Shown here: piece by piece, positions 34,258 to 43,559 of the stretch
Layout: the number at the start of each line of letters is the position of its first letter
Position numbering within the stretch: the first letter of the stretch is position 1
Source of the DNA: JALQTD01 sp965657495
Lineage (GTDB): Bacteria; Bacteroidota; Bacteroidia; Flavobacteriales_D; Sanyastnellaceae
Reading direction: 5' to 3'
Assembly: GCA_965657495.1 (NCBI GenBank)
Contig: CBFHPD010000027.1
Coordinates: forward strand, 1 to 64,000
Length of the DNA stretch: 64,000 nt
The notes under the pieces: generated by a model
Told to the model about the DNA's origin: nothing
Seen by the model: the letters and a program-made list of their open reading frames with translations, nothing else
Database searches by the model: none
Program-made: the position numbers and the translations under genes

Positions 34258-36243
34258 TCAGTGGAATGCAGCGAGGCCTTCTTGGAGGAATGCGATGAAG
34301 AGCTCGGGGTCGGGGTCGTAGCCGGCTGAGCCGCCGATTTGGTTCCCCGCATGGTCGAGCATGACGTAGAACGGCTGGGCGTTTTGGTTGAACTTCGATG
34401 CCTGCAGGTAGCTCCACTTGTTCCCAATGTTGCGGATCTTGAAGTCCTTGCCGCCGTAGGTTTCGACGCGTTGTTCGTCTTCGGGCAAGGCTTGCCGGTC
34501 ATCCACGTACAAGCTGACGAGCACCACGTCTTCGGTGAGGATGCGCGCGACTTCTGCATTGGGCCAAACTTGCTCCTCCATCTTCCGGCAATTCACACAC
34601 GCCCATCCCGTGAAGTCCAACAACACCGGCTTGCCTTCCGCCTTCGCCGCAGCGAGCCCTTCCTCGTAATCGGTGAACCGTGCTTCCACGTGCCCCGCGT
34701 GGGACCCGCCGTCCGCGCTTACCCCATGCTGCCATTCGCTGTAAAACGCAGGCGGCGGGAACCCGGAAATCAGCTTCACCGGAGCGCCCCACATGCCGGG
34801 GAACAGGTAAATCGCGAAGATGAAGGCGATCATGCCGATGGAGAACCGGAACACCCCGATGCGCCGGTTGTCGCTGTCATGCGGCAACACAATCCACCCG
34901 AAGAGGTAGAAGGCGATGGCCAACGAAACAGCCACCCAAATGGCAATGAAGAGTTCCCGCTGCAGCAAGCCGAGTTGCAAGACGAGATCGGCGTTGGACA
35001 GGAATTTGAAGGCGAACCCGATCTCAACCAAACCCAACACCACCTTCACGTTGTTCAACCAACCGCCGGATTGCGGCAAGGAATTCAGCCAGCCGGGGAA
35101 GGCGCTGAAGAGCGCGAACGGAAGGGCCAGGGCAAGCGAGAAACCGAACATGATGGCCGTCGGTGCCGCGTAAGAACCTGTTGCCGCTCCCGCGAGGGCG
35201 CTGCCCACCAAGGGACCCGTGCACGAAAACGAAACGATCGCCAAGGTGGCGGCCATGAAGAAGATGCCGACGATGCCGCCCCGGTCGGCGGCTTGGTCGG
35301 TTTTGTTAGCCCAGCTCGCCGGAAGTTGGATCTCGAACGCGCCCAGGAAGCTCGCGCCAAAAATTACGAGCAAGATGAATAGGAACACGTTGAAATAAGG
35401 GTTCGTGGAAATGACGTTCAAGACGTCCGGGCCGAAGATGGCCGTCAACAACAGCCCCAGCCCCGTGTAGATCAAGATGATGAACAGGCCGTAGATCATG
35501 GCGTTCCGGATGCCTTGGGCGCGGGTCTTGCTCTGCTTCGTGAAGAAACTCACCGTCATCGGGATCATCGGGAACACGCACGGCGTGAAAAGCGCCGCGA
35601 ACCCGAGCAGCATGCCGAGCCAGAAAACGCCCCAAATGCCTTCCTCCTGATCGCCGCCTTCGTGCGTTTCTGCGGCGGGCTCGCCTTGTTCCTCGTCGGC
35701 GCCATGGCACAGGTGTTGCGACGGCGGGCAGTAGTCGCTGATGGCGGGTCCGACCGACCCGAGGGCCACTGCGAAGTCAATGTCCTCCGGGGGTAAGCAG
35801 CGCGCGGAATCGCAGACCATGAAGGACAGGAAGCCCTTGATGGAATCGGTCGCGGCTGCCTCGCTGAGGTCGAGCTGGGCGACCCAGAAGACCTCCTCTT
35901 CGAAGAAGTTCAGGTCCATCATGAAGTTGGGGTCGTACTCGGTAAGGGGCGCGCATTCGCGGACCTCGCCATCCCAGGTGACGCCTGCGGGGAGTTGCAG
36001 CTCGAAGTACGTGGGCAGCGGACCCATGTCGTTCTCGAGGTGCTGGCTGTAGATGTGCCAACACGGCTCGACGCTCGCGTGGAAAACGAGGTCGGTTTTG
36101 CCGGATTCGGTGGAGGGGTGGAGGCCGATTTGCCACTTGACGGGGTCCAGGATTTGGCCTGAAACGAGCAAGGGAGTGAACAGGGTGATGAGGAAGGCCA
36201 AAGCCAACGCTCCACCGCCGATGTGTCGCAAATTCTTGAACAT
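34258..36243 (-). CDS. dsbD: Thiol:disulfide interchange protein DsbD
   Basis: Moves reducing power from cytosolic thioredoxin across the inner membrane. 661 residues with all three modules: a signal peptide and periplasmic alpha domain (about 25-190, with CDSARCLPPE), eight TM segments (about 240-500; the cysteine helices are LFTPCVFPMIP and SFSCTGPLVG), and a C-terminal thioredoxin-like gamma domain with WACVNCRKMEEQ. The alpha Cys pair is spaced as CxxxxC. The start at MFKNLRHI is preferred because it begins the signal peptide; 14 more in-frame residues upstream belong to the promoter region. Confidence 0.94.
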   Translation of the reverse strand: MFKNLRHIGGGALALAFLITLFTPLLVSGQILDPVKWQIGLHPSTESGKTDLVFHASVEPCWHIYSQHLENDMGPLPTYFELQLPAGVTWDGEVRECAPLTEYDPNFMMDLNFFEEEVFWVAQLDLSEAAATDSIKGFLSFMVCDSARCLPPEDIDFAVALGSVGPAISDYCPPSQHLCHGADEEQGEPAAETHEGGDQEEGIWGVFWLGMLLGFAALFTPCVFPMIPMTVSFFTKQSKTRAQGIRNAMIYGLFIILIYTGLGLLLTAIFGPDVLNVISTNPYFNVFLFILLVIFGASFLGAFEIQLPASWANKTDQAADRGGIVGIFFMAATLAIVSFSCTGPLVGSALAGAATGSYAAPTAIMFGFSLALALPFALFSAFPGWLNSLPQSGGWLNNVKVVLGLVEIGFAFKFLSNADLVLQLGLLQRELFIAIWVAVSLAIAFYLFGWIVLPHDSDNRRIGVFRFSIGMIAFIFAIYLFPGMWGAPVKLISGFPPPAFYSEWQHGVSADGGSHAGHVEARFTDYEEGLAAAKAEGKPVLLDFTGWACVNCRKMEEQVWPNAEVARILTEDVVLVSLYVDDRQALPEDEQRVETYGGKDFKIRNIGNKWSYLQASKFNQNAQPFYVMLDHAGNQIGGSAGYDPDPELFIAFLQEGLAAFH

Positions 36244-36250
36244 GGTCCCG

Positions 36251-36258
36251 CGAAGATA
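36251..36258 (-). promoter_or_regulatory. -7-like box of dsbD
   Basis: On the minus strand TATCTTCG ends 7 nt before the dsbD ATG. It lies in the 41-bp gap after the transporter gene, so dsbD has its own start with a very short leader. Confidence 0.45.
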
Positions 36259-36284
36259 CTGCGCCGGCCGCATCTGCGCCCCCA

Positions 36285-36983
36285 TTAAAGGTTAAGCTCC
36301 TCGCCGAGCGCGAGGCCGAATCGCCGGCGGACCATCCACGCCCCGAGGTAGACCAGTGGGGTGTCGGCAAGGGCGACCAATACCTTGAAAACGAATCCAT
36401 TGAGGAGGAGGGTACCGAAGAGGCCCCACTCGATTTCGCCGACCGCGCACAGCAGCAGGAGGACGGTGGTGGTGTCGAGGAATTGGCTCGGGATGGTGCT
36501 GAGGTTGTTGCGAAGCCACAGGAAGCGGCCGCGCGTCAGGGCTTTCCAGAAATGGAAGATGCGGACGTCGACGAACTGGGCGAGCAGGTAGGCTGCCATG
36601 GAGGCGCCGACGGCGAGGGTGGTTTGGCCGAAGACGTCGGTGAACTGCTGGTCGTTGACGGGGGACCAAGTGGCCGCCGGCGCAGCTTGGGCGAGGAGGA
36701 CCATGCCGAGCACGAAGACCGAGGCGACGAGGCCGGCCACCACGACTTGGTTCGCCTTGCGCCGGCCGTAGAGCTCGGAGATCAGGTCGGTGACGAGGAA
36801 GGTCAGGGGGTAGGGGAGCAGCCCCACGCTTTGTTCAAAGGTGAGTCCCGCGAATTCCCAAGTGAAGAACTTGCGGAAGATGAGGTTGCACGTCACGAGG
36901 CTTGCGATGAACAAGCCGCTGAGGATGAGGAGGATGCGGTGCGCTGCCGCGCGTTCTTCCGCGTTGAGGGGGCGACCGGTCAT
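36285..36983 (-). CDS. yhhQ: Queuosine precursor transporter (YhhQ/VUT family)
   Basis: 232 residues with about six TM helices. The family blocks are SLVTCNLIFRKFFTWEF, YPLTFLVTDLISELYGRR (the strongest signature), FVDVRIFHFWK and RNNLSTIPSQFLDTTTV. Imports preQ0/preQ1 for tRNA queuosine synthesis. A much longer open frame in the same phase runs upstream through tilS but is a shadow; the ATG at 36983 overlaps the tilS stop (ATGA) and starts the protein correctly. Inner membrane. Sharing an operon with tilS joins two tRNA-modification functions. Confidence 0.92.
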   Translation of the reverse strand: MTGRPLNAEERAAAHRILLILSGLFIASLVTCNLIFRKFFTWEFAGLTFEQSVGLLPYPLTFLVTDLISELYGRRKANQVVVAGLVASVFVLGMVLLAQAAPAATWSPVNDQQFTDVFGQTTLAVGASMAAYLLAQFVDVRIFHFWKALTRGRFLWLRNNLSTIPSQFLDTTTVLLLLCAVGEIEWGLFGTLLLNGFVFKVLVALADTPLVYLGAWMVRRRFGLALGEELNL

Positions 36984-38209
36984 GGGGCGGTGAATCGGAG
37001 GGTTTGTTGCGTGGGGGGGGTGAGGGCGGCGGCGCGGCTGGCGCGGAGGCCGACGAGCCAATGGACGGTGCCGGCGGCGTCGACGAGGACGCGGTGGGCG
37101 GCCCGCTCGGAGGGCGGCACCTTCGCTTGGGTGAGCAGGTCGCTGATGAGCTGGTGGCCATCGAATCCGAAGGGGGCGATCCGGTCGCCGGGCTGCCACA
37201 CGCGCAGGGTGAGGGGCCAAACCACCGCATCGGCATCCAGCAGGCACGCCGCCCGATCCACCCGCGGTTCGGCCGGCTGCCCCTCCAGCACCTCCCAATG
37301 CAGCCCCGCGGCGGCACCGCCCTGCGCCGGGCGCGGAATGGACACGGGTTCGAACCCGTCCCGGGCGGCGGCGAAGACGAGGGCGTCCCGGTCGCGGGTG
37401 ATGCGCCCACCCGCCACGTCCACGAATGCCCCGGGGTTGGCGAGCCCTGCGAGCACGGAGCCGGACACCCCGTGGAGCCGCCCCCAAGCCCAAAGCCGCT
37501 CGGTGTGGAAGGCGGCACGGGGCGCCAGGGCAAACCGGTTCGGGTCGGCCGGGGCTTTGAACGGGGCGAGGTCGGTGGCGAGGTCGCGGGCACGCGCGCT
37601 GATTTGGCCCAAATGCCCCACCGTGCCCGGCCGCAGCTCCTCCAACAGCGGCAGGACCTCGTGCCGCACGCGATTCCGCAAGTACGCGCCCTCCGCATTC
37701 GACGCGTCCTCCCGCCACCGCACGCCCTGCGCGACCGCCCACGTCCGCAAGTCCGCCCGGCGCACCTGCAACAACGGCCGCAGTACCATCCCCCGCCTCG
37801 CCGGCATCCCTGCCAACGCGGCCACTGGATCCACCGCCCGCATCACGTGCAACAGCACCGTCTCCGCCTGATCGTCCGCATGGTGCGCCGTCAGCACCCA
37901 CGCCCCCATCGCTTCCATCCAGGTGTACCGCGCCTTCCGCGCCTCCGCCTGCACGTTGCCCTTCCCCACCGGCCGGTGCGCTACCCGGCACGGCCACCCA
38001 CGCCGCACCGCCTCCCGCACCACCCACTGCGCATCCGCCACCGCATCCGCCCCCCGCAACCCGTAGTTCATGTGCGCCACCCAGCCGCTCAGCCGCGCCC
38101 GGGTCGCCAGTTCCAACAAGGCCATGGAATCCGCTCCGCCGCTCACCGCCAGCACCACCGGTTCCCCCGGTTGCCAGCCCAGCCGGCGCAGCGGCTCAAC
38201 GAGGTCCAT
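36980..38209 (-). CDS. tilS: tRNA(Ile)-lysidine synthase
   Basis: Converts C34 of tRNA-Ile(CAU) to lysidine with ATP and lysine. 409 residues: N-terminal PP-loop ATPase with LAVSGGADSMALLEL (about 22-36), the HMNYGLRG and VLTAHHADDQAETVLLH blocks, then LRNRVRHEVLPLLEE, and the TilS C-terminal domains with VWQPGDRIAPFG. The start at MDLVEPLRR is preferred over an earlier Met inside pabB; even so it overlaps the pabB end by 14 nt. Cytosolic. Confidence 0.93.
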   Translation of the reverse strand: MDLVEPLRRLGWQPGEPVVLAVSGGADSMALLELATRARLSGWVAHMNYGLRGADAVADAQWVVREAVRRGWPCRVAHRPVGKGNVQAEARKARYTWMEAMGAWVLTAHHADDQAETVLLHVMRAVDPVAALAGMPARRGMVLRPLLQVRRADLRTWAVAQGVRWREDASNAEGAYLRNRVRHEVLPLLEELRPGTVGHLGQISARARDLATDLAPFKAPADPNRFALAPRAAFHTERLWAWGRLHGVSGSVLAGLANPGAFVDVAGGRITRDRDALVFAAARDGFEPVSIPRPAQGGAAAGLHWEVLEGQPAEPRVDRAACLLDADAVVWPLTLRVWQPGDRIAPFGFDGHQLISDLLTQAKVPPSERAAHRVLVDAAGTVHWLVGLRASRAAALTPPTQQTLRFTAP

Positions 38210-39467
38210 CGCTGCCCAATGCGTCCAACAAAGCCCGCGCCTTGAGCAGGCATTCCGCATATTCCCCCTCGGCCGAACTCGCCGCGGTGATGGCGCCCCC
38301 CACCTGGAAGCTCGTCTTCGCCGTGGCGGCGTTGTGGAGCACGGTGCGGATGACCACGTTGAAGTCGAAGTCCCCGTCCGGCGCGAGGTAGCCGATGGCG
38401 CCGGAATACCAGCCCCGCCGATTGGCTTCCAACTCGTCGATGAGCTGCATCGCCCGGATTTTGGGCGCGCCCGTCATCGAACCCATCGGGAACGTCGCCC
38501 GCAGGATGTCGGTGAACGTCGCCTCGGGGCGCACCTTGCAGGTCACCGTCGAAATCATTTGGTGCACGGTTTCGAAGGTGTGGATGCCGCAAAGTTCCGG
38601 CACGTGCACGCTGCCCCGTTCCGCTACGCGGCTCAGGTCGTTCCGCACGAGGTCGCAGATCATGATGTTTTCCGCGCGCTCCTTCGGGTCGTTTTGCAAG
38701 GCGTAGGCCAAATCCGCATCCTCCCTTGCATCGCGCCCGCGCCGCGCCGTGCCCTTGATCGGCTCCGACCGCAACTCCCTGCCCCGCCGCCGCAAAAACC
38801 GTTCGGGCGAGCCGCCGAGGGCGTAGCATTCATCGACGCGCACAAAGGCCGAAAACGGCGCCCGGGTCCGCCCCTGCAACCGCCGGAACACGTCCCACGG
38901 CCGCTCAAGCTCCCCGTCCCCCGACCACGTCATGCACAAGTTCATCTCGTAGATGTCCCCGCGGCGGAGGTGGCGCTGCACCCGCCCCCAACGTTGCGCG
39001 TAGGTCGCCTCGTCCCAATGGGGCCGCATCACCACCCCAGGGGCGGCCGGCTCGTCCGGTTCCGCCGAGCGCTCCAGCGCTTCGAGGGCGGCTTGGGCGG
39101 CCTCGTCGCTCGCTCCGTGCACGATTTGGCCCCCGGCTGCATCCCAACGGATGACGGCCCGCGGCACGGTCAACGCCGCCACCGGAAAGTCCAACCGGTC
39201 CACGCGTTCCGTCTGCAACGCCTCGATGCTGTTCTTCAAATCGTAGCCCAACACGGCGAACACCCACTCCCCGCGCGCCTCGTCGATGAACTGCTGCATC
39301 GCCGCGAGGGTCTGCGGTCCTTCCCGCTCGATGCGCAGGGTGCGTTCCGCCCCCAAGGCCAGCAACGTCACGCCCTCCTCCCGCCCATCGAACAGGCAGT
39401 GCACGTGGGACTCGTGGGCGCAAATCGCGCTCCAGTCCGGCAAGGGGCGGCGTGCGGCGGAGGCCAT
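38196..39467 (-). CDS. pabB: Aminodeoxychorismate synthase component I
   Basis: Makes 4-amino-4-deoxychorismate for folate. 423 residues, the length of stand-alone PabB without a fused glutamine amidotransferase or lyase. C-terminal chorismate-binding blocks: RSEPIKGTARRG, DLVRNDLSRVA, THQ-like VHQMISTVTCKVR, FPMGSMTGAPKIRAMQLIDE and GWYSGAIGY. The PIKGT motif separates PabB from anthranilate synthase component I, which has PIAGT. The amidotransferase PabA must be elsewhere. It is 6 nt downstream of lpdA on the same strand. Confidence 0.93.
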   Translation of the reverse strand: MASAARRPLPDWSAICAHESHVHCLFDGREEGVTLLALGAERTLRIEREGPQTLAAMQQFIDEARGEWVFAVLGYDLKNSIEALQTERVDRLDFPVAALTVPRAVIRWDAAGGQIVHGASDEAAQAALEALERSAEPDEPAAPGVVMRPHWDEATYAQRWGRVQRHLRRGDIYEMNLCMTWSGDGELERPWDVFRRLQGRTRAPFSAFVRVDECYALGGSPERFLRRRGRELRSEPIKGTARRGRDAREDADLAYALQNDPKERAENIMICDLVRNDLSRVAERGSVHVPELCGIHTFETVHQMISTVTCKVRPEATFTDILRATFPMGSMTGAPKIRAMQLIDELEANRRGWYSGAIGYLAPDGDFDFNVVIRTVLHNAATAKTSFQVGGAITAASSAEGEYAECLLKARALLDALGSDGPR

Positions 39468-39473
39468 GGGCGT

Positions 39474-40877
39474 TTAGACGTGGAGGGCCCGGTCGCCCGT
39501 GGCCGCGAGGGCGGCTTCTTTCATGGCTTCGGTGAACGTCGGGTGCGCGTGCGACATCCGGCTGATGTCCTCCGCGGTGGCCCGGAATTCCATGGCGACG
39601 ACGGCTTCAGCAATCATGTCCGCGGCCCGCGGCCCGATCATGTGCACGCCAAGGATTTCGTCGGTTTCGGCATGGGCCAGCACTTTCACGAAGCCATCGG
39701 TGTCCATCGAAGCGCGCGCCCGTCCGCTCGCTTTGAACGGGAAGGAACCGGCGCGGTAGGGGATGCTGTCGGCTTTGAGCTGCTCTTCGGTTTGGCCCAC
39801 ACCCGCGACTTCCGGCCACGTGTACACGACGCCCGGAATCAGGTTGTAATCGATGTGCGGCTGTTCGCCGGCGATGAATTCCGCTGCAGCGGTGCCCTCC
39901 TCCTCGGCCTTGTGGGCCAACATCGCCCCGCGCACCACGTCGCCGATGGCGTAGATGTGGGAAACGGCCGTGCGCAAATGCGCGTCCACCGGAATCCGGC
40001 CGCGCTCGTCCGCCGCAAGGCCCGCGGCTTCGAGGTTCAGCCCATCGGTGTACGGGCGGCGCCCCACTGCCACGAGGCAGTAATCCACCGTCCATTCCAC
40101 GTCCTTGCCTTTCTTGTCAGCCGCTACGACGGTGACTGAATCGCCGTTGTTGGTCACAGATTTCACGCCGTGCTGCAAGTGGAACTTGACGCCGAGCTTT
40201 TTCATGGAACGCATCAGGTCCTTGCCCAACGCCCGGTCCATCGTGGGGATGATGGTGTCGAGGTATTCCACCACGTGCACCTCCGTTCCCAACCGCGCAT
40301 ACACGCTGCCGAGCTCCAACCCGATGACCCCGCCACCGATGACTAGCATGGATTGCGGCCGATCCGCGAGGGACAGGGCCTCCGTCGAAGTGATGATGCG
40401 GTCCTTGTCCGGCTGGGCAAACGGCAACGCCGACGGCTTCGATCCGGTGGCGATGATGATGTGGTCGGCGCTGACGTCCACCGCCTCGCCCTCCGCCGGC
40501 GTCACCCGCACGGTGTGCGGATCGACAAAGCTGCCAAACCCTTCCAGCCGGGTGATATCGTTCTTCTTCATCAGGAAGTCGATGCCGGCGGTGGTCTGTT
40601 CCACCACGGCCGCCTTCCGGGCAATCATTTGGGGGAAATCGAGTGCGAGCCCTTCGACCCCGATGCCGTGCTCAGCGAACTGGTGAACGGCTTGGTGGTA
40701 GTGCTCGGAGCTGTCGAGCAGGGCCTTCGACGGGATGCAGCCCACGTTGAGGCAAGTGCCCCCGAGGGTGCTGTACTTTTCAACGAGGGCGGTCTTTTTG
40801 CCCAACTGCGCTGCGCGGATGGCAGCGACGTATCCGCCCGGCCCACCGCCGACGACCAAAACATCGAATCGTTCCAT
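39474..40877 (-). CDS. lpdA: Dihydrolipoyl dehydrogenase
   Basis: E3 flavoprotein of 2-oxo-acid dehydrogenase complexes, reoxidising dihydrolipoamide with NAD. 467 residues: VVGGGPGGYVAAIRAAQLG (FAD), the redox disulfide in GGTCLNVGCIPSK (Cys42/Cys47), VIGGGVIGLELGSVYARLG (NAD), and the C-terminal HAHPTFTEAMKEA with the catalytic His-Glu pair. Cytosolic. It is the probable partner of sucA-sucB 8.6 kb away and is not in their operon. The start ATG has TAACTTTG 4 nt before it. Confidence 0.96.
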   Translation of the reverse strand: MERFDVLVVGGGPGGYVAAIRAAQLGKKTALVEKYSTLGGTCLNVGCIPSKALLDSSEHYHQAVHQFAEHGIGVEGLALDFPQMIARKAAVVEQTTAGIDFLMKKNDITRLEGFGSFVDPHTVRVTPAEGEAVDVSADHIIIATGSKPSALPFAQPDKDRIITSTEALSLADRPQSMLVIGGGVIGLELGSVYARLGTEVHVVEYLDTIIPTMDRALGKDLMRSMKKLGVKFHLQHGVKSVTNNGDSVTVVAADKKGKDVEWTVDYCLVAVGRRPYTDGLNLEAAGLAADERGRIPVDAHLRTAVSHIYAIGDVVRGAMLAHKAEEEGTAAAEFIAGEQPHIDYNLIPGVVYTWPEVAGVGQTEEQLKADSIPYRAGSFPFKASGRARASMDTDGFVKVLAHAETDEILGVHMIGPRAADMIAEAVVAMEFRATAEDISRMSHAHPTFTEAMKEAALAATGDRALHV

Positions 40878-40881
40878 GCCA

Positions 40882-40889
40882 CAAAGTTA
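40882..40889 (-). promoter_or_regulatory. -7 box of lpdA, predicting a leaderless mRNA
   Basis: On the minus strand TAACTTTG is an exact TAnnTTTG, ending 4 nt before the lpdA ATG. A TTC lies 20 bp upstream in the -33 position. Confidence 0.55.
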
Positions 40890-40987
40890 CGGCGGGGAGT
40901 TCGAGTGGGGAATCGCTTTCATTCCGTTTCTTTGCCAATTCTAACCGGTGTGTACGCCTTCCGTGCGTGCACCTGACTCATCTGCCC

Positions 40988-43522
40988 ATGTGGAACCGCA
41001 TCGCCTCTTTCGTCCTTCGCCGCCGCAACCTGCTGTTGCTGGTGCTGCTGGCGGTGACGGCGTTTTTTGGGCTGCGGATTCCCGATGTGCGGTTGCAATA
41101 CACCTTTGGGGGGCTGTTGCCGGCCACGGATTCGACGGCCTTGGAGTACGCCCACTTCCTCGAACACTTCGGGGCGGAGGGCAATGTGCTGCTCATCGGG
41201 ACCGACAACGAGGTGCTGACGGAGCCGGCCAAGTTGCAAGCATGGTATGAGTTGACGGAAGCGGTGCGCGTTTTGCCCGTGCGGGTGGACACGACGGACA
41301 ACGGGGTGAAGGATCCGGTGGCTTTGCCGATGATCGACAGCGTGTTCTCGGTGACGCATGCCTACACGTTGGACAAGGACACGGCGCAGCGCCGGTTTGT
41401 GGTGTGTCCGCTGGTGGCGCCGGGCCGGATGCAGGTGGGGGGGGAGGTGGACCAAACCTTCACCGACAGCCTCCGCGCGGCCGTCCTGAACTTGCCATTC
41501 TACGAGGGATTCCTGTACACCGAAGCGGCGGACGCGACCTTGATGATGGTGTTCCTCGACGCGGAGTTGTTCAACTCGGAGAAGCGCGGCAAGGTGGTGG
41601 AGGACATCACGGCGCTCGCTGACGCGTGGAGTGCGGAGCACGGCCAGCCGCTGTACCTCAGTGGGTTGCCGTTCATTCGGACCGAGATGACGAACAAGGT
41701 GAAGGGCGAGATCGGCTACTTCATCGGGGCGGCGCTGCTGGTGACGGCCCTGCTCCTGTTTTTGTTCTTCCGCAACCCGACCGTCATGGGGGTCAGCCTC
41801 GTGGTGGTGGCCACGGGGGTGGTGTGGTCGTTGGGTACGATGGCGGTTTTGGACTACCCCATCACGCTGCTGATGAGCCTCATTCCGCCGCTGATGATCG
41901 TGATCGGCGTGCCCAATTGCATCTACCTAGTTAATAAGTACCACGCGGAATTCAAGCGCCACGGGAACAAGATGATGGCGCTGCAGCGGATGATTGTGAA
42001 GGTCGGCAACGCGACGCTCCTGACGAATTTCACGACGGCCCTCGGCTTTGCGACGTTCATTTTTACGCACTCCGATGTGCTGCGGAACTTCGGGGTGGTG
42101 GCCTCGATCAACATCCTCGCGGTGTTCGTGATCAGCATCATCGTCATCCCGTCGCTCATGCTGTGGCTGCCGGCGCCGAAGCCGAAGCACACGCGGCATT
42201 TGGACCGCCGGTGGATGTTCGTGTGGGTAAATCACCTGGTGAACATCGTGCAGGGGCACCGGTCGAAGGTGTACCTCGGCGCGCTGGGGGTGCTCGTGTT
42301 CAGTGTCGCGGGGATGGTCCAAATGCAGACCACGGGCAACATCGTCGACGACCTGCCCGACACCGACCGGGTCATCACAGACCTCAAGTGGATGGAAGAC
42401 CGGTTCCATGGGGCGATGCCGTTCGAGGTGCTGGTCGACACGGGCAAGCCGGGCAAGGCGACCTCGCCGTCGATGCTCTCGAAGGTGGAGCGGTTGCAGG
42501 CCTTGCTCGCGGAGTACCCGGAGTTCAGCCGGTCGCTGAGTGCGGGCGACGCCATGAAGTTCGCCATGCAGGCCTTCTACAACGGCGACCCGGCGCGGTA
42601 CCGCTTGCCGAACCGGCGGGAGCGCTCGTTCATCGGGCCGTACCTGCGGGGCACAGAACAAGCGGCGGCGGAGTCGGACGAGGCGGCAGGAGTGGCGGCG
42701 AACTTCATGGACACGGCGAAGGCGGTGACCCGGATTTCGGCCCAAATGGCGGACATCGGCACCATCGAGATGCGCGACCTGCTCAACGACCTCAAGCCGC
42801 GCATCGATTCGATTTTCCCCGCGGAGGACTACCGCCTTACCCTGACCGGAACGAGCGTCGTCTTCCTTGAGGGGACGAGTTACATGGTGAAGAACCTCGG
42901 CATCTCCATTGCGCTGGCCATTTGCGTCATCGCGGGCATGATGGCCCTGCTGTTTCGGTCGGCGCGGATGGTGCTGATTGCGCTCGTTCCAAACCTCTTT
43001 CCGCTGCTGTTCACGGCGGGCGTGATGGGGTGGGCGGGCATTCCGATCAAGCCTTCGACGATTTTGGTCTTCAGCGTGGCCTTCGGCATCTCGGTGGATG
43101 ATACGATCCACTTTTTGGCCAAATACCGGCAGGAGCTCAACCTCAAATCCTGGAACATAGGGCAGGCGGTCATCCTCGCCCTGAAGGAAACGGGTGTGAG
43201 CATGATGTACACGTCCATCGTGCTGTTCTTCGGCTTCCTCATGTTTGCCATGAGCGGCTTCGACGGCACCCGCTCGCTCGGCTTGCTCGTCTCGATCACC
43301 CTCGGCGTGGCCATGTTCACGAACCTGCTGCTGCTGCCGTCGTTGTTGCTCGCCTTTGAAAAGGTGCTGACGACCCAGTCGTTCCGCGAGCCGTTCTTCT
43401 CGCTGCTCGACGAAGAGGAGGACATCGAGCTCGAGGAATTGGCGGTGCGGCAGGGGCTGGCGCCGGGCAAGGGCGATGAGCGGCACGAGGAGCTCGTGCG
43501 CCAACGGAAGGACCGGGATTGA
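40988..43522 (+). CDS. RND/MMPL-family exporter
   Basis: 844 residues with the duplicated RND fold: TM1 (about 17-34), a large periplasmic loop, five TM helices near 225-400 (IGAALLVTALLLFLFFRNPT), a second TM near 430, another periplasmic loop, and five TMs near 640-800. SVAFGISVDDTIHFLAKYR carries the conserved transmembrane Asp pair of proton-driven RND pumps. This two-half, partner-free type resembles hopanoid/lipid exporters (HpnN-like) and MMPL proteins rather than AcrB. No membrane-fusion or TolC partner is nearby. The start at MWNRIASF is chosen as the first residue before TM1. Inner membrane; the substrate is unknown. Confidence 0.88.
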   Translation: MWNRIASFVLRRRNLLLLVLLAVTAFFGLRIPDVRLQYTFGGLLPATDSTALEYAHFLEHFGAEGNVLLIGTDNEVLTEPAKLQAWYELTEAVRVLPVRVDTTDNGVKDPVALPMIDSVFSVTHAYTLDKDTAQRRFVVCPLVAPGRMQVGGEVDQTFTDSLRAAVLNLPFYEGFLYTEAADATLMMVFLDAELFNSEKRGKVVEDITALADAWSAEHGQPLYLSGLPFIRTEMTNKVKGEIGYFIGAALLVTALLLFLFFRNPTVMGVSLVVVATGVVWSLGTMAVLDYPITLLMSLIPPLMIVIGVPNCIYLVNKYHAEFKRHGNKMMALQRMIVKVGNATLLTNFTTALGFATFIFTHSDVLRNFGVVASINILAVFVISIIVIPSLMLWLPAPKPKHTRHLDRRWMFVWVNHLVNIVQGHRSKVYLGALGVLVFSVAGMVQMQTTGNIVDDLPDTDRVITDLKWMEDRFHGAMPFEVLVDTGKPGKATSPSMLSKVERLQALLAEYPEFSRSLSAGDAMKFAMQAFYNGDPARYRLPNRRERSFIGPYLRGTEQAAAESDEAAGVAANFMDTAKAVTRISAQMADIGTIEMRDLLNDLKPRIDSIFPAEDYRLTLTGTSVVFLEGTSYMVKNLGISIALAICVIAGMMALLFRSARMVLIALVPNLFPLLFTAGVMGWAGIPIKPSTILVFSVAFGISVDDTIHFLAKYRQELNLKSWNIGQAVILALKETGVSMMYTSIVLFFGFLMFAMSGFDGTRSLGLLVSITLGVAMFTNLLLLPSLLLAFEKVLTTQSFREPFFSLLDEEEDIELEELAVRQGLAPGKGDERHEELVRQRKDRD

Positions 43523-43559
43523 TTTCGGATTCTGCCGGATGCGCCCGTAATTTGGCCAC

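Noticed and set aside
36984..38027. Upstream extension of the queuosine-transporter frame through tilS
   Set aside because: Gly/Arg/Pro-rich with no motif; tilS in another frame has all its conserved blocks and overlaps the transporter ATG.
38070..40139. 689-codon plus-strand open frame opposite tilS, pabB and lpdA
   Set aside because: Antisense shadow; low-complexity Arg/His/Gly composition and no start context.
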